Shown in pieces: positions 37,743 through 46,131 of a DNA stretch of 52,406 nt. Every line of letters starts with the position of its first letter. Positions within the stretch are counted from its first letter, which is position 1. The translations under genes and the position numbers were made by a program. The stretch spans positions 1-52,406 of the forward strand of contig JAKPQD010000033.1 in NCBI GenBank assembly GCA_029572965.1, given 5' to 3'. This DNA is from Bacteroidota bacterium (GTDB lineage: Bacteria; Bacteroidota; Bacteroidia; Bacteroidales; DTGW01). Below the pieces are notes generated by a model that made no database searches, was not told the DNA's origin, and saw only the letters and a list, made by a program, of their open reading frames with translations.

Positions 37743-39014
37743 TTACTGTGGCCTTGGAGGGTTACTACCCGATTTTTGTGAAGGGGGCTTTGGCATAAAC
37801 GGGCTGCTCGATGTCCCTTTGGTTACAACTGTAGAACCTGAATTTATTGCTGTAATTACTTCGTCGCCTTCTTTTAGGCCGCTTATTACCTGTGCATTCA
37901 TATCGTCATCAATACCAATCTTCACTGGTACAGGAAACACCATTTCTCCTTTTTTGAGCCAAACTATTTTTGCAGTAGAATCTGGCTTTTCATGTTTAGT
38001 ACTGCCAGTTTGGCCATCAGGCATGCCTTCTGGCTTTGGGGCTTCCTTATCGGGACCTTTTTTCTTCATTACACTTTTTTTATACTCTTCCATTACTGCC
38101 ATATCTGGTGTAAAATGTAATGCCTTGCTCGAAACAGTAAGTACATCTATGGCTTCTTCAACAAATACTTTTATACTTGCTGTCATACCTGGCATAAGCT
38201 TATAATCAGGATTTGGGGCTTTAACAATAACAGTATAGGTAACTACGTTTGATTTTGTAACCGGCTGCAAACGCACTTGTGTAACCTTGCCCTCAAACTT
38301 CAAATCCGAAAAAGCATCTACTGTAAATGATACCCGTTGCCCTTCTTTTATTTTTCCTATATCAGCCTCGTCAATAGAAGCTTCTACCTGCATCTGGGTA
38401 AGGTCGTTGGCAATGCTAAACAAAGTAGGGGTATTAAAGCTGGCAGCAACAGTCTGTCCTTCATCTACAGCCCTTTCTAATACAACCCCATCAATGGGCG
38501 AAGTAATAGAAGCATAGTTGAGGTTGATTTTGGCACGGTTATATTCCAATTTTGCTGTTTTTAAAGCTGCTTCGGCCCTGGTATAATTGTAAAGGGCCTG
38601 CTCGTAATCATTTTGTGATACTAAGCTTTTCTCGTTCAATGCTTTTATACGATTGAAGTTGGCCGTCTGCAATGTCATCTCGGCCTGGGCATTTTCCATA
38701 TTTGCTTCAGCGTTTTCAAGACTGGTTTGCAATGTCCGGGTATCAATCTGGGCTAACAACTGTCCTGTCTTTACATGCGAATTGTAGTCCACGTAAATTT
38801 TGTCAATGACCCCCGAAACCTGGGTACCTACGCTAACTGTTTTTATAGCCTGCACTGTACCTGTTGCTGTAACGGTATTACTTACTGTGCCCTTTTTTAC
38901 CACTGTGGTTTCAAAAGATATATTCGCAGCTTGTTTTTTACAGCCTTTTGCAAAGGCTATGAGTATCAACACTGCAGCAATTGCTGAAACCCATATTATC
39001 GTTTTCTTCTTCAT
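37743..39014 (-). CDS. MacA-like periplasmic adaptor subunit
   Basis: 423 residues from the Met at 39014, chosen because MKKKTIIWVSAIAAVLILIAF makes a clean membrane anchor; an upstream start at 39032 adds MIKINY. A Cys follows the anchor (AKGCKK), but the lipobox is not convincing. HlyD/RND-adaptor layout: lipoyl/barrel-sandwich halves at about 60-100 and 185-225 (GTQVSGVIDKIYVDYN; SPIDGVVLERAVDEGQTV), an alpha-helical hairpin between them, then beta-barrel and membrane-proximal domains. The C-terminus has a Lys/Pro/Ser-rich tail and a charged insert around residues 305-340 (MKKKGPDKEAPKPEG). Bridges MacB-type permease and TolC-type channel. Confidence 0.9.
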   Translation of the reverse strand: MKKKTIIWVSAIAAVLILIAFAKGCKKQAANISFETTVVKKGTVSNTVTATGTVQAIKTVSVGTQVSGVIDKIYVDYNSHVKTGQLLAQIDTRTLQTSLENAEANMENAQAEMTLQTANFNRIKALNEKSLVSQNDYEQALYNYTRAEAALKTAKLEYNRAKINLNYASITSPIDGVVLERAVDEGQTVAASFNTPTLFSIANDLTQMQVEASIDEADIGKIKEGQRVSFTVDAFSDLKFEGKVTQVRLQPVTKSNVVTYTVIVKAPNPDYKLMPGMTASIKVFVEEAIDVLTVSSKALHFTPDMAVMEEYKKSVMKKKGPDKEAPKPEGMPDGQTGSTKHEKPDSTAKIVWLKKGEMVFPVPVKIGIDDDMNAQVISGLKEGDEVITAINSGSTVVTKGTSSSPFMPKPPSQKSGSNPPRPQ

Positions 39015-39035
39015 ATAATTGATTTTTATCATTTT

Positions 39036-40373
39036 TTATAGTGTCAAAGGTTTTCCCAAATAGAAATCAAGGATTTTTTTGCTAAAAACCAGGTTGTACT
39101 TCGATTGCAACAAGTCGCTTTCGGCTGTAATGAGGTTTGTTTTTTGAATCAGAAAATCTACTGAACTTAACGAACCCAAACTGAACTTTTCTTGTGCTAC
39201 ATTGTACGCCTCCTGCGCTGAGTTGAACTTTTCAAGGCTGGCCTGGTACTTGACATAAGCTGACTTCAAGTTTACACAAGCCTGTTCTATTGACTTTCGC
39301 AATTGGTTTTTTACGTCCGTCTCATTCAAAGAGGCTTTGGTAGTACCAATTTTGGCTATTGCTACACTGGAGTGTACCTGCCTGTTTTGAAAAATAGGAA
39401 TCGACAGCGTCAAACCCACAGATGGGTTTAGCTTATTCTTTACCTGGTAATCATAATTCATGCCTACTCCGGAAATATAACCAGTGCTTAACCCTGCATT
39501 TAATGTTAATGTAGGAGAATATCCTGATTTAGCTATTGATACATTTACCTCTGCTATTTGCTTATTAAGCTCAGCCGATTTAATCTGCGGCTTTATCTCA
39601 AGCGCTTGTGAGTAAACCGAGTCGGCATTGTATTCAGCGTTAAACGCCTCAGAGATTTCCATGTCAGGATGCTCGATAGCAAACGAACTACTTACCGGGA
39701 GCTCCATCAACTGCATTAAAGAAACACGATTCACTGCCAACTGGTTTTGTGCATTGGCCAGCGTAAGCTTTTCGGTGGCTAACTGTGAATTCACCTGCAA
39801 ATAATCGGCCCGTGAAATAGAACCCAGTTTTAACCGCTCTTCTGAAAGGGTAAGTTGGTGAGAAGTTGACTCTATTTGTTTTTCACTGTTCTTCACCTGC
39901 TCTTCCGAATACAGCACTTGCAAATATGCATCAAGTACATTTAAACTTATTGCTTCTTTCAATGTCTCAACATCGTAATTACCGGCCTGATAATTTAGTT
40001 CGGCCTGCTTAATATCATTAGTGGTTTTAAAACCATTAAAGAGCCTGAGGCTTGAATTGAGGCTGTAATTTGTCCCGTCTGAACTTGAATATTTGCCATA
40101 CGTGCTATTTGCGTTGTCGAAGCTACGGCTCCATTGAAAATTCTGCGAAACAGCAGCATTCAGCGATGGAATACGCATAGCTTTTGCCTGATTGGCATTA
40201 ATCCGGTTGGTTTCGTTGGTCAAAGCCTTTTGCTGAATGCTGATATTTTTTTGCATTGCATAATCAATGCATTTGGGCAGCGTCCAAACCGAATCTGTTA
40301 CCTGTCCTTCCAACGGCAATCCCATCAGGGCAAGTAACAATAAACTGTTTATTTTCCATGAAATTTTCATCAT
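39036..40373 (-). CDS. TolC-family outer-membrane channel protein
   Basis: A 445-residue TolC-like protein with signal peptide (about 1-24, ending LEGQ). Two homologous halves each carry long coiled helices (about 40-120 and 255-330), with beta-strand marks such as SLNSSLRLFNGFKT and PSVGLTLSIPIFQNRQ, where the I-P-I-F-Q/N strand is characteristic. It is the first gene of the exporter run. A well-placed promoter lies 18 bases upstream. Confidence 0.92.
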   Translation of the reverse strand: MMKISWKINSLLLLALMGLPLEGQVTDSVWTLPKCIDYAMQKNISIQQKALTNETNRINANQAKAMRIPSLNAAVSQNFQWSRSFDNANSTYGKYSSSDGTNYSLNSSLRLFNGFKTTNDIKQAELNYQAGNYDVETLKEAISLNVLDAYLQVLYSEEQVKNSEKQIESTSHQLTLSEERLKLGSISRADYLQVNSQLATEKLTLANAQNQLAVNRVSLMQLMELPVSSSFAIEHPDMEISEAFNAEYNADSVYSQALEIKPQIKSAELNKQIAEVNVSIAKSGYSPTLTLNAGLSTGYISGVGMNYDYQVKNKLNPSVGLTLSIPIFQNRQVHSSVAIAKIGTTKASLNETDVKNQLRKSIEQACVNLKSAYVKYQASLEKFNSAQEAYNVAQEKFSLGSLSSVDFLIQKTNLITAESDLLQSKYNLVFSKKILDFYLGKPLTL

Positions 40374-40391
40374 ATTACTTTAATTTGAACC

Positions 40392-40424
40392 CAAAAGTAC
40401 CTTCACCACTTATGCTGCTTCAAA
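40392..40424 (-). promoter_or_regulatory. Promoter of the exporter operon
   Basis: On the minus strand TTTG (40424-40421), 21-base spacer, TACTTTTG (40399-40392): a full match to the Bacteroidota TTTG / TAnnTTTG pattern. The TolC start codon is 18 bases further. Confidence 0.65.
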
Positions 40425-40545
40425 TGAAATAGACGTTTGGGCTTTTTTTACCGACAGAAAAGGAAAATTTCTGCCTTTTGCAGATAGCAGGCAACTCAAA
40501 ATTTATTATTGAAAGGATTATTTAGTATTGCTGATAAACTTTTTA

Positions 40546-40553
40546 TAGATTTG
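40546..40553 (+). promoter_or_regulatory. -7 box candidate for the methyltransferase gene
   Basis: TAGATTTG matches TAnnTTTG, 45 bases before the ATG. The -33 element is unclear (ATTG at 40527-40530, short spacing). Confidence 0.4.
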
Positions 40554-40598
40554 ATAAAAAAACGTATTCACTACATTTTAAGACCTTAAAAAATCATT

Positions 40599-41240
40599 GT
40601 GATGGACAAATACAGCATTACTATTGATACATACAACAAGTCGGCTGTTAGCTTCCAGGACAAGTTTATGAACATGGACTTGTACAACGCTACCTACGAC
40701 AAGTTTTGCCAAAAGGTAGAAAAAAAGCATGCAAGCATCCTCGAAATTGCCTGTGGACCTGGGAACATTACCAAATACATTGCCGCAAAACGTCCTGATT
40801 TCAGTATATTTGGCATTGACCTGGCTGACAAAATGATTGAGCTGGCCAGGGTCAACGTACCTTCTGCCCGCTTTGAAGTGATGGACTGCAGGGACATCCT
40901 GAAAATCAATAATACCTTTGATGCCATCATGTGCGGTTTTTGCCTTCCATACCTCACCAAAGAGGAAGCTACAAAGCTCATTAGTGATGCGTTTCAACTG
41001 CTAAATGCTGGCGGAGTGCTTTACATAAGCGCTATGGAAGGCGATTACAGCAAGTCGGGATATGAGACTACCAGCTTTAGTAATGGCAACCAGGTTTACG
41101 TTCACTATCACCAGGCAGATTTTTTGAAAGAAAAATTTAAAGAAGCAGGTTTTGTTGACGTTGAACTGATAACCCAACAATATCCCGAGCCAGATGGCTC
41201 TTTTACTACTGATATGATATTTTTTGCCCAAAAACCTTGA
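40599..41240 (+). CDS. Class I SAM-dependent methyltransferase
   Basis: A 213-residue Rossmann methyltransferase. Motif I ILEIACGPGNITKYI (about 47-61), the acidic strand-2 end in IFGIDLADKMIELA, motif II/III MDCRDI and FDAIMCGFCLPYL. The N-terminus (YNKSAVSFQDKFMNMDLYNATYDKF) resembles the UbiE/Methyltransf_11-type cap. Substrate not inferable. Monocistronic, divergent from the exporter operon. Confidence 0.88.
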   Translation: MMDKYSITIDTYNKSAVSFQDKFMNMDLYNATYDKFCQKVEKKHASILEIACGPGNITKYIAAKRPDFSIFGIDLADKMIELARVNVPSARFEVMDCRDILKINNTFDAIMCGFCLPYLTKEEATKLISDAFQLLNAGGVLYISAMEGDYSKSGYETTSFSNGNQVYVHYHQADFLKEKFKEAGFVDVELITQQYPEPDGSFTTDMIFFAQKP

Positions 41241-41269
41241 CAATAAGCAATTCAAAACTTAATTACACA

Positions 41270-41375
41270 TGAAACACCCATGATTCTATCGTTCATAAAC
41301 ACGAATAAATAAAATATGGGTGTTCTCCCGTCAAAGACGGGACAAGCTATCATTCCATTAAAAAATAAAAATGAT
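41270..41375 (+). repeat. Repeat B, copy 2, running into a start codon
   Basis: TGAAACACCCATGATT...ATAAATAAAATATGGGTGTTCTCCCGTC-AAAGACGGGACAAGCTATCATTCCA, then a TAAAAAATAAAAATGATGAA stretch. The last part matches the junction of B and C in copy 1, so similarity continues to the ATGATGAA that begins the TPR gene. Confidence 0.7.
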
Positions 41376-42381
41376 GAAAAAGATTATCCTGCTTCTTGTT
41401 TTCTTAGCTTTTTTTAGTCACGGATTTTCACAAACAATTCATTCACCAGACGAAATTTTGAAGATAATGATGGATTCAAAATTCTCGTATGAAATAAAAA
41501 AATTAGAAAAGACTATTGAATGCAAAGATTATTCTGAAAGATTAATTACTCATGATTATTATAGGGTTGTCAGCGACTCTGGCCTTTTCACAAAAGAAAT
41601 TACCATAAATGAAAAAGCAAAACCATTATTTGAAAAAGCTGAATACTATTTTCAAAAAAATAAACTTGACAGTGCAATCACATTTTACCAATTATCATTG
41701 TCAGCTGATAGTTCAATTTATACTGTGATGACCTATATTGGCCAGGTTTTTGAAAAAATTGGTGATAATAATAACGCTATTTTGTGGTATAAAAAAGCGA
41801 TTAGTAAGAACTATATTGACTATATGGCCCATTGGTTTTTAGCTGATGCGTATCTGAATGCAAATAATTTGAAAGATGCTGTTGATGAAATTGTGATTGC
41901 TCAAATTTTAAACAGGAATAACCCAAGGATTAAAAAGTCTTTCACTAATATTTTTGAGAAGGCAAAAAGAAACACTGATGATTGGTGCTTCAATCCTCAA
42001 ATTGAGTTGATCAAAGAGTCTGATACAAAAGCAAGCGTGGCATTTAATGAAAAATGGACAGGATACGCTATGGCAAAAGCATTATGGACTTTTGAACCAG
42101 GATATAAAGAATCAATGGGAGTTACCAATGGATATTCTACTCTTGAAGATAAAGAATGCCTGATAGCCTTACTTATTGCATTAGAGAATGCAAAAATATC
42201 AATTAATGACGAGCCTCAACTAAAGATTTTAAAGGATGCCGCAATGAATAAATACCTGCAGGAATATATTATTTATGAGATTGTATTGCCACAATCTCCA
42301 TTTGTAGCATATCAATTGCCTGAACAAACTATTTTGAATATAAAAAATTACATCTTAAATTTTAGAAACACAATGAAATAA
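41371..42381 (+). CDS. Secreted TPR-repeat protein of unknown function
   Basis: A 336-residue protein with signal peptide (MMKKIILLLVFLAFFSHGFSQ). At about 85-200 it carries three tetratricopeptide-like repeats (AEYYFQKNKLDSAITFYQLSL; GDNNNAILWYKKAISKNYID; ANNLKDAVDEIVIAQILNRN). The C-terminal 130 residues have no recognised motif. The gene is A/T-rich relative to the exporter operon. Its start is embedded in the end of repeat B, so its promoter and leader are probably repeat-derived. Function unknown; a periplasmic interaction scaffold is the general inference for TPR proteins. Confidence 0.7.
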   Translation: MMKKIILLLVFLAFFSHGFSQTIHSPDEILKIMMDSKFSYEIKKLEKTIECKDYSERLITHDYYRVVSDSGLFTKEITINEKAKPLFEKAEYYFQKNKLDSAITFYQLSLSADSSIYTVMTYIGQVFEKIGDNNNAILWYKKAISKNYIDYMAHWFLADAYLNANNLKDAVDEIVIAQILNRNNPRIKKSFTNIFEKAKRNTDDWCFNPQIELIKESDTKASVAFNEKWTGYAMAKALWTFEPGYKESMGVTNGYSTLEDKECLIALLIALENAKISINDEPQLKILKDAAMNKYLQEYIIYEIVLPQSPFVAYQLPEQTILNIKNYILNFRNTMK

Positions 42382-42454
42382 CCATGTCAAACAACCTGCA
42401 ATACAAATGAAAAATCTATCAAAAAACTATCTTTGGGAAAAGTAATAACAGGAT

Positions 42455-43234
42455 ATGAGTTTTGAGATTTTGACATCAGAATTATTGGTCGAGTTTACCC
42501 TAAAAGTAAACCAATCCCCTGTTACTAAGCTTAACCAAATGAAGAAGCTGGAATTACCTGTTGATTATTTTCAATTTTATAATTCTGTATCTTCTGTTTA
42601 TTCCTCAAAAATTGAAGGCGAAGACATCGATTTTGACAGCTATTTCAAGCACAAATTCATGAAAATTCAGTTTAAAGCAGATTATACTGCCAAAGCTGAC
42701 GATTTATACTCAGCTTATGAATTTATTGCATCAAAAAAAATTACGCTCGAAAATGTTAAAAAGGCTCATGCTATCCTGAGTTCAAATTTATTGCCCAAAA
42801 GCCAACAAGGAGTGTTTCGCACCAATCCTATGTTTGTTATCAACAGCGATGACCAAATTGAATATGTAGCCGCCAGTGCGGAGCAAGTTATTTTTGAATT
42901 GGAGAAATTATTCAGGGACATCGGAATTCTTCAAAACAAAGAACTGAATTCTTACGAAATATTCTATTTTGCATCGTTGATCCACTTGGTATTTGTCAAA
43001 ATACACCCTTTTCAAGACGGAAACGGAAGAACTGCACGATTGCTTGAAAAATGGTTTTTAATTGAGAAATTAGGCGAAAAAGCCCATTCCATCCAACTCG
43101 AAAAGAACTATTATCAAAAATTGAAAGACTACTACAATAATATCAAAAAGCTTGGGCTTGAATATGAGAGCTTGGATTACAAAAAGGGTATAGATTTCTT
43201 GTTAATGACTGTACAATCAATTAACGAAGAATAA
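42455..43234 (+). CDS. Fic-domain protein (probable AMP-transferase)
   Basis: A 259-residue Fic protein. The catalytic loop HPFQDGNGRTAR (His184 to Arg195) matches HPFx[D/E]GNGRxxR fully, so nucleotidyl transfer is expected. An upstream S-x-x-x-E-G motif (Ser50-Glu54-Gly55 in SSKIEGED) is the inhibitory-helix motif of class II Fic proteins, where the Glu blocks ATP gamma-phosphate placement; it is therefore self-inhibited and may also work in reverse. The N-terminal helices (LNQMKKLELPVDYFQFYNSV) resemble the Fic_N region. Target unknown. Single gene in an A/T-rich block. Confidence 0.9.
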   Translation: MSFEILTSELLVEFTLKVNQSPVTKLNQMKKLELPVDYFQFYNSVSSVYSSKIEGEDIDFDSYFKHKFMKIQFKADYTAKADDLYSAYEFIASKKITLENVKKAHAILSSNLLPKSQQGVFRTNPMFVINSDDQIEYVAASAEQVIFELEKLFRDIGILQNKELNSYEIFYFASLIHLVFVKIHPFQDGNGRTARLLEKWFLIEKLGEKAHSIQLEKNYYQKLKDYYNNIKKLGLEYESLDYKKGIDFLLMTVQSINEE

Positions 43235-43410
43235 AAAAACCATACTCGTGGCATTTGTTACCAAATGGTAATTAATTGCCCAGTACCAGCAATCGGAACA
43301 AACTATATCTCATAAAAGATTGGCTACTATTGATGTATGAGAAAAATAGTAAAGGGCTTTAATTTTGATGGAAGCCTTTGCCCGTAAGGCTTCTTGAAAA
43401 AACGAAAACC

Positions 43411-43843
43411 ATGATAAAAATCCGCAACCTCACTATCGACGACTTGGATGGCCTGATAAAACTCCTTCAACAGCTATGGGTTGACAAAGAGATAAATAAA
43501 GAGGCCGTCAGGGTAGTGATAGAAAAAGGCTTGCACAGCGACAACCAAAAATATATCTGTGCCACAGATGGCGAAAAACTGGCAGGCTATTGTTCACTGA
43601 CCATAAAAAAACAACCTGTGGGTATCGGCCAACCTCGGCAACGTTGACGAGCTGGTGGTTGACAGCCAATACCGTAACCAAGGCATAGGAAAATTGCTGC
43701 TTAACGAGATTGAAGCCATAGCCCGTCAGCACAAATGTGTAAAGATTGAGCTTGATAGTGCCTTTCATCGCACCGCAGCACACGAATTTTATGAGCGGTT
43801 GGGTTTTAAAAAAAGGGCATATTTGTTTATCAAGGAGTTGTAA
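43411..43843 (+). pseudogene. Frameshifted GNAT-family N-acetyltransferase
   Basis: A GNAT of about 143 residues split into two frames. The first frame (from ATG 43411, MIKIRNLTIDDLDGLIKLL) runs to GYCSLTIKK at an A7 run (43605-43611) and then goes out of frame. Dropping one A restores TIKNNLWVSANLGNVDELVVDSQYRNQGIGKLL, which carries the acetyl-CoA motif Q/R-x-x-G-x-G/A (RNQGIG) and the C-terminal FYERLGFKK. So the gene has one extra A in a homopolymer. It could be inactive, a slippage-switched gene, or a base-calling error. Confidence 0.85.
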
Positions 43844-43888
43844 TTTTTTATATTTTTCAGGCAATTTTAATCATTGCTTTACAAAATT

Positions 43889-44689
43889 ATGACACCCCCC
43901 GCGATTATTGGCCATCAAAAGAACAGAACAGCGTTTATAACGCTGGATACAAGCAAATGCAGCGCATGTTGGCTTTGCCTGTCCGAATGCCCTGATAAGG
44001 TAATTGGAAAAACCAGTGGAAACATGCCCCCTCATGCTTATATTGCTTTCCCGAAGCAATGCAAAGGCTGTTTGCAATGCGTAAAGGTTTGTCCAACCAA
44101 TGCTTTTACCTTGATTAATACCTTGCAGGTAAAAAAAGACAAAGAAAAAAAGCGGTTAATAACCCAATTAGTAGCTTATATCTTTTTGTTTACAATAAGT
44201 TTATTGATGATACTCTCGGGATTGGTTTTACAAATAAGCTATCATATAGGTGAACAAAAAAAATTTCATGAAAATGCTGAAAAACTTTTAACACCTACTA
44301 TGACATACAAGCAGGTAAGGGCAATAGACGCAACACGTACAGTTGTAGGCCTCAATTATGCTGATTGGTCATTGGTACATAAAATCGCAATTTCTTTATG
44401 TACATTGCTTCTCATGTATCATATATTTTTACAAAGAAAATGGTACAGCATGATATTTGTCCACAAGCTTTGGGGAAAAAATATAGGAACACTATCCCTA
44501 TCATTGTTGTTCATTTTATTGGCAATAACAGGTTATATTTCTTGGTTTGGAGGATTTTCTGAGCTAACCCGAAACCAACTTATCGAAATACACGACAAAC
44601 TGGGCATTCTATTGGTTGTATTGCTGGTATGGCATGTAGCCAAAAGAATAAAATGGTTTGTGAATGCGTATGGCAAATTATACCTTTAA
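43889..44689 (+). CDS. Double [4Fe-4S] ferredoxin fused to a membrane domain with paired histidines
   Basis: 266 residues from the ATG at 43889 (an upstream TTG at 43874 is less likely). Residues 24-34 and 58-68 are two perfect C-x2-C-x2-C-x3-C-P motifs of a bacterial ferredoxin. A charged linker leads to four membrane helices (about 90-110, 150-170, 195-215, 228-250). Helices 2 and 4 carry His pairs (LVHKIAISLC...MYHIF; EIHDKLGILL...VWHVAKR), the pattern of DUF4405/cytochrome-b-like domains that bind haem b. It is therefore a probable electron-transfer protein linking soluble Fe-S carriers to a membrane quinone or haem partner. No partner oxidoreductase is adjacent. Confidence 0.75.
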   Translation: MTPPAIIGHQKNRTAFITLDTSKCSACWLCLSECPDKVIGKTSGNMPPHAYIAFPKQCKGCLQCVKVCPTNAFTLINTLQVKKDKEKKRLITQLVAYIFLFTISLLMILSGLVLQISYHIGEQKKFHENAEKLLTPTMTYKQVRAIDATRTVVGLNYADWSLVHKIAISLCTLLLMYHIFLQRKWYSMIFVHKLWGKNIGTLSLSLLFILLAITGYISWFGGFSELTRNQLIEIHDKLGILLVVLLVWHVAKRIKWFVNAYGKLYL

Positions 44690-45022
44690 CGGCCATCGCA
44701 AATATTCAAAACTGTATGACAAGCTATTCATAAATAAGATGTTAATACTGGACAATATGAAATGAGCAAGATCATTCATTAAACACGAGCAAGGATGAAG
44801 CCCGATTTGTCGTGACGGGTTTTTCCTCGGAAAGCCCGACGGGGTCCGTCTGACCTTATTAAAAATTTATTCACGCATGAAAAATATTTGAGATTGAAAT
44901 TATAGTTGGCAGTTTTGAAAAAATAATAAACAGCTTGGTTTAGTTTTAGCCAAAAAGCCTGATATAATATGATAGAACTCTGGGAATGACAATAACAAAT
45001 GAATCGAGAAAATGGCTATTTC
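44690..45022. other. Gene-free interval with composite repeat
   Basis: 333 bases between convergent genes. The first half is repeat B/C copy 3; the remainder (44860-45022) is A/T-rich with nothing recognised. Confidence 0.6.
44715..44857 (+). repeat. Composite repeat B/C, copy 3 (end of B plus C)
   Basis: TGACAAGCTATTCATAAATA matches the end of B. ATGAAATGAGCAAGATCATTC-TTAAACACGAGCAAGGATGAA...AAGCCC...GGGGTCCGTCTGACCTT then follows the complement of 4323-4405, with substitutions and an insertion. Same orientation as copy 2 at 41270. Confidence 0.6.
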
Positions 45023-45817
45023 TTAGCTTTTAGCGCTTTTTCGTAAAGCATAAAACACCAGGATAATTCCAGCTACGATAAACGGAATACTTAGTATTTG
45101 TCCCATCATCAAAGGCATGCCTTTTTCAAAGTCTTCCTGCGGATTTTTAATAAACTCGATGAGGAACCTTGCCGAAAACAATAATATCAGGAAGATACCA
45201 AAAGCCAGGCCGCGCTTGTTAAACAACCATTCTTTGGTATAGCTGTAAAAAAGAAAACCAAATATAGCAAGGTAACTTAGTGCTTCATATATCTGGGTTG
45301 GATGTTTAGGGAGTATTTCATTCTCGCGGACAAAAATAAAGCCCCAGGGCATCGATGTCGGGATGCCATAAATCTCCGAATTCATCAGGTTGCCTAACCT
45401 TACACACATACCGCCCAGCGCTACCACAATACCAATACGGTCGAGCAACCACAAATAGGGTTGTTTGTTTTTGCGGGCCCACAGATATAAAGCAACCAGC
45501 ATACCAATGGCCGAACCATGACTGGCAAGCCCCCCTTCCCAAATTGCCAGTATTTTCAATGGATGGGCAAAGTAATAACCGGGGTCGTAAAACAAAACAT
45601 GCCCCAAACGGGCTCCTATTATGGTACCAATAGCCAGGTAAACAGTCAACTGGTCAAGCATTTCAATGGTATGCCCTTCTTTGTTAAAAATCTTTTTAAA
45701 TACGATGTACCCCAATACAAAAGCCATTGCAAAAAGAAGCCCGTACCAGCGGACCTGAAAAGGCCCTAACTCAAAAATTACCGGGTTAACATCCCATTGA
45801 ATAAAGTTTAGCACCAT
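45023..45817 (-). CDS. lgt: Prolipoprotein diacylglyceryl transferase
   Basis: A 264-residue integral membrane enzyme that moves diacylglyceryl from phosphatidylglycerol to the lipobox Cys of prolipoproteins. Family marks: RWYGLLFAMAFVLGY, GARLGHVLFYDPGYY, EGGLASHGSAIGML (with the essential His) and RLGNLMNSEIYGIPTSMPWGF, where Arg/Asn of the Lgt signature (G-R-x-G-N-F-x-N-x-E) are kept. About seven membrane helices. Consistent with the lipoprotein seen at 14251. Single gene, divergent from the HNH gene. Confidence 0.95.
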   Translation of the reverse strand: MVLNFIQWDVNPVIFELGPFQVRWYGLLFAMAFVLGYIVFKKIFNKEGHTIEMLDQLTVYLAIGTIIGARLGHVLFYDPGYYFAHPLKILAIWEGGLASHGSAIGMLVALYLWARKNKQPYLWLLDRIGIVVALGGMCVRLGNLMNSEIYGIPTSMPWGFIFVRENEILPKHPTQIYEALSYLAIFGFLFYSYTKEWLFNKRGLAFGIFLILLFSARFLIEFIKNPQEDFEKGMPLMMGQILSIPFIVAGIILVFYALRKSAKS

Positions 45818-46131
45818 AGTGTTTTATTTTAAATATCAAAAGTAACAAACACTGGCATATAATCCATACAACGGCATAGTTAATTTTTGTGAACTTAACC
45901 CAAATTAATCATTAGGAGGCTTTTTAAAGCCGAACTATCTGATTTAGTTGGGTTAATCCTTCTGTCTTAAACGGGATAAGCTAAATAAAAACGGGTTGAT
46001 GCAATTAAATAGCTGGATTTCATTCATTTAATTAATTAAACTTCCTAATGTTTAATTTAGGTCGAAAAAAGTCTTCTTGCGCAGGGTTATTTTTTTGCTT
46101 TTCTGACATTAATAGTAAACTTTCAAAATAA
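45818..46131. other. Divergent intergenic region holding element D
   Basis: 314 bases between lgt and the HNH-like gene, half of it occupied by the 157-bp element D. No promoter box is assigned with confidence. Confidence 0.5.
45902..46058. mobile_element. Element D: MITE-like unit with 21-bp terminal inverted repeats
   Basis: Left end 45902-45922 and the inverse complement of the right end 46038-46058 agree at 18 of 21 bases (AAATTAA-CATTAGGA-G-TT). The interior has no open frame and includes GGGTTAATCC and TCTTAAACGGGATAAGCTA. The right end plus an interior-like stretch recurs near 16871-16925. Target-site duplications are not obvious. Size and structure fit a non-autonomous transposable unit; no cognate transposase is in the window. 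Confidence 0.5.

Noticed and set aside
40578-40997. 139-codon minus-strand open frame
   Set aside because: It is antisense to the methyltransferase gene with intact SAM-binding motifs.
43605-43611. Programmed -1 ribosomal frameshift in the GNAT gene
   Set aside because: The downstream frame needs a +1 shift (or loss of one A), so the A7 run would not restore the frame by ordinary -1 slippage.
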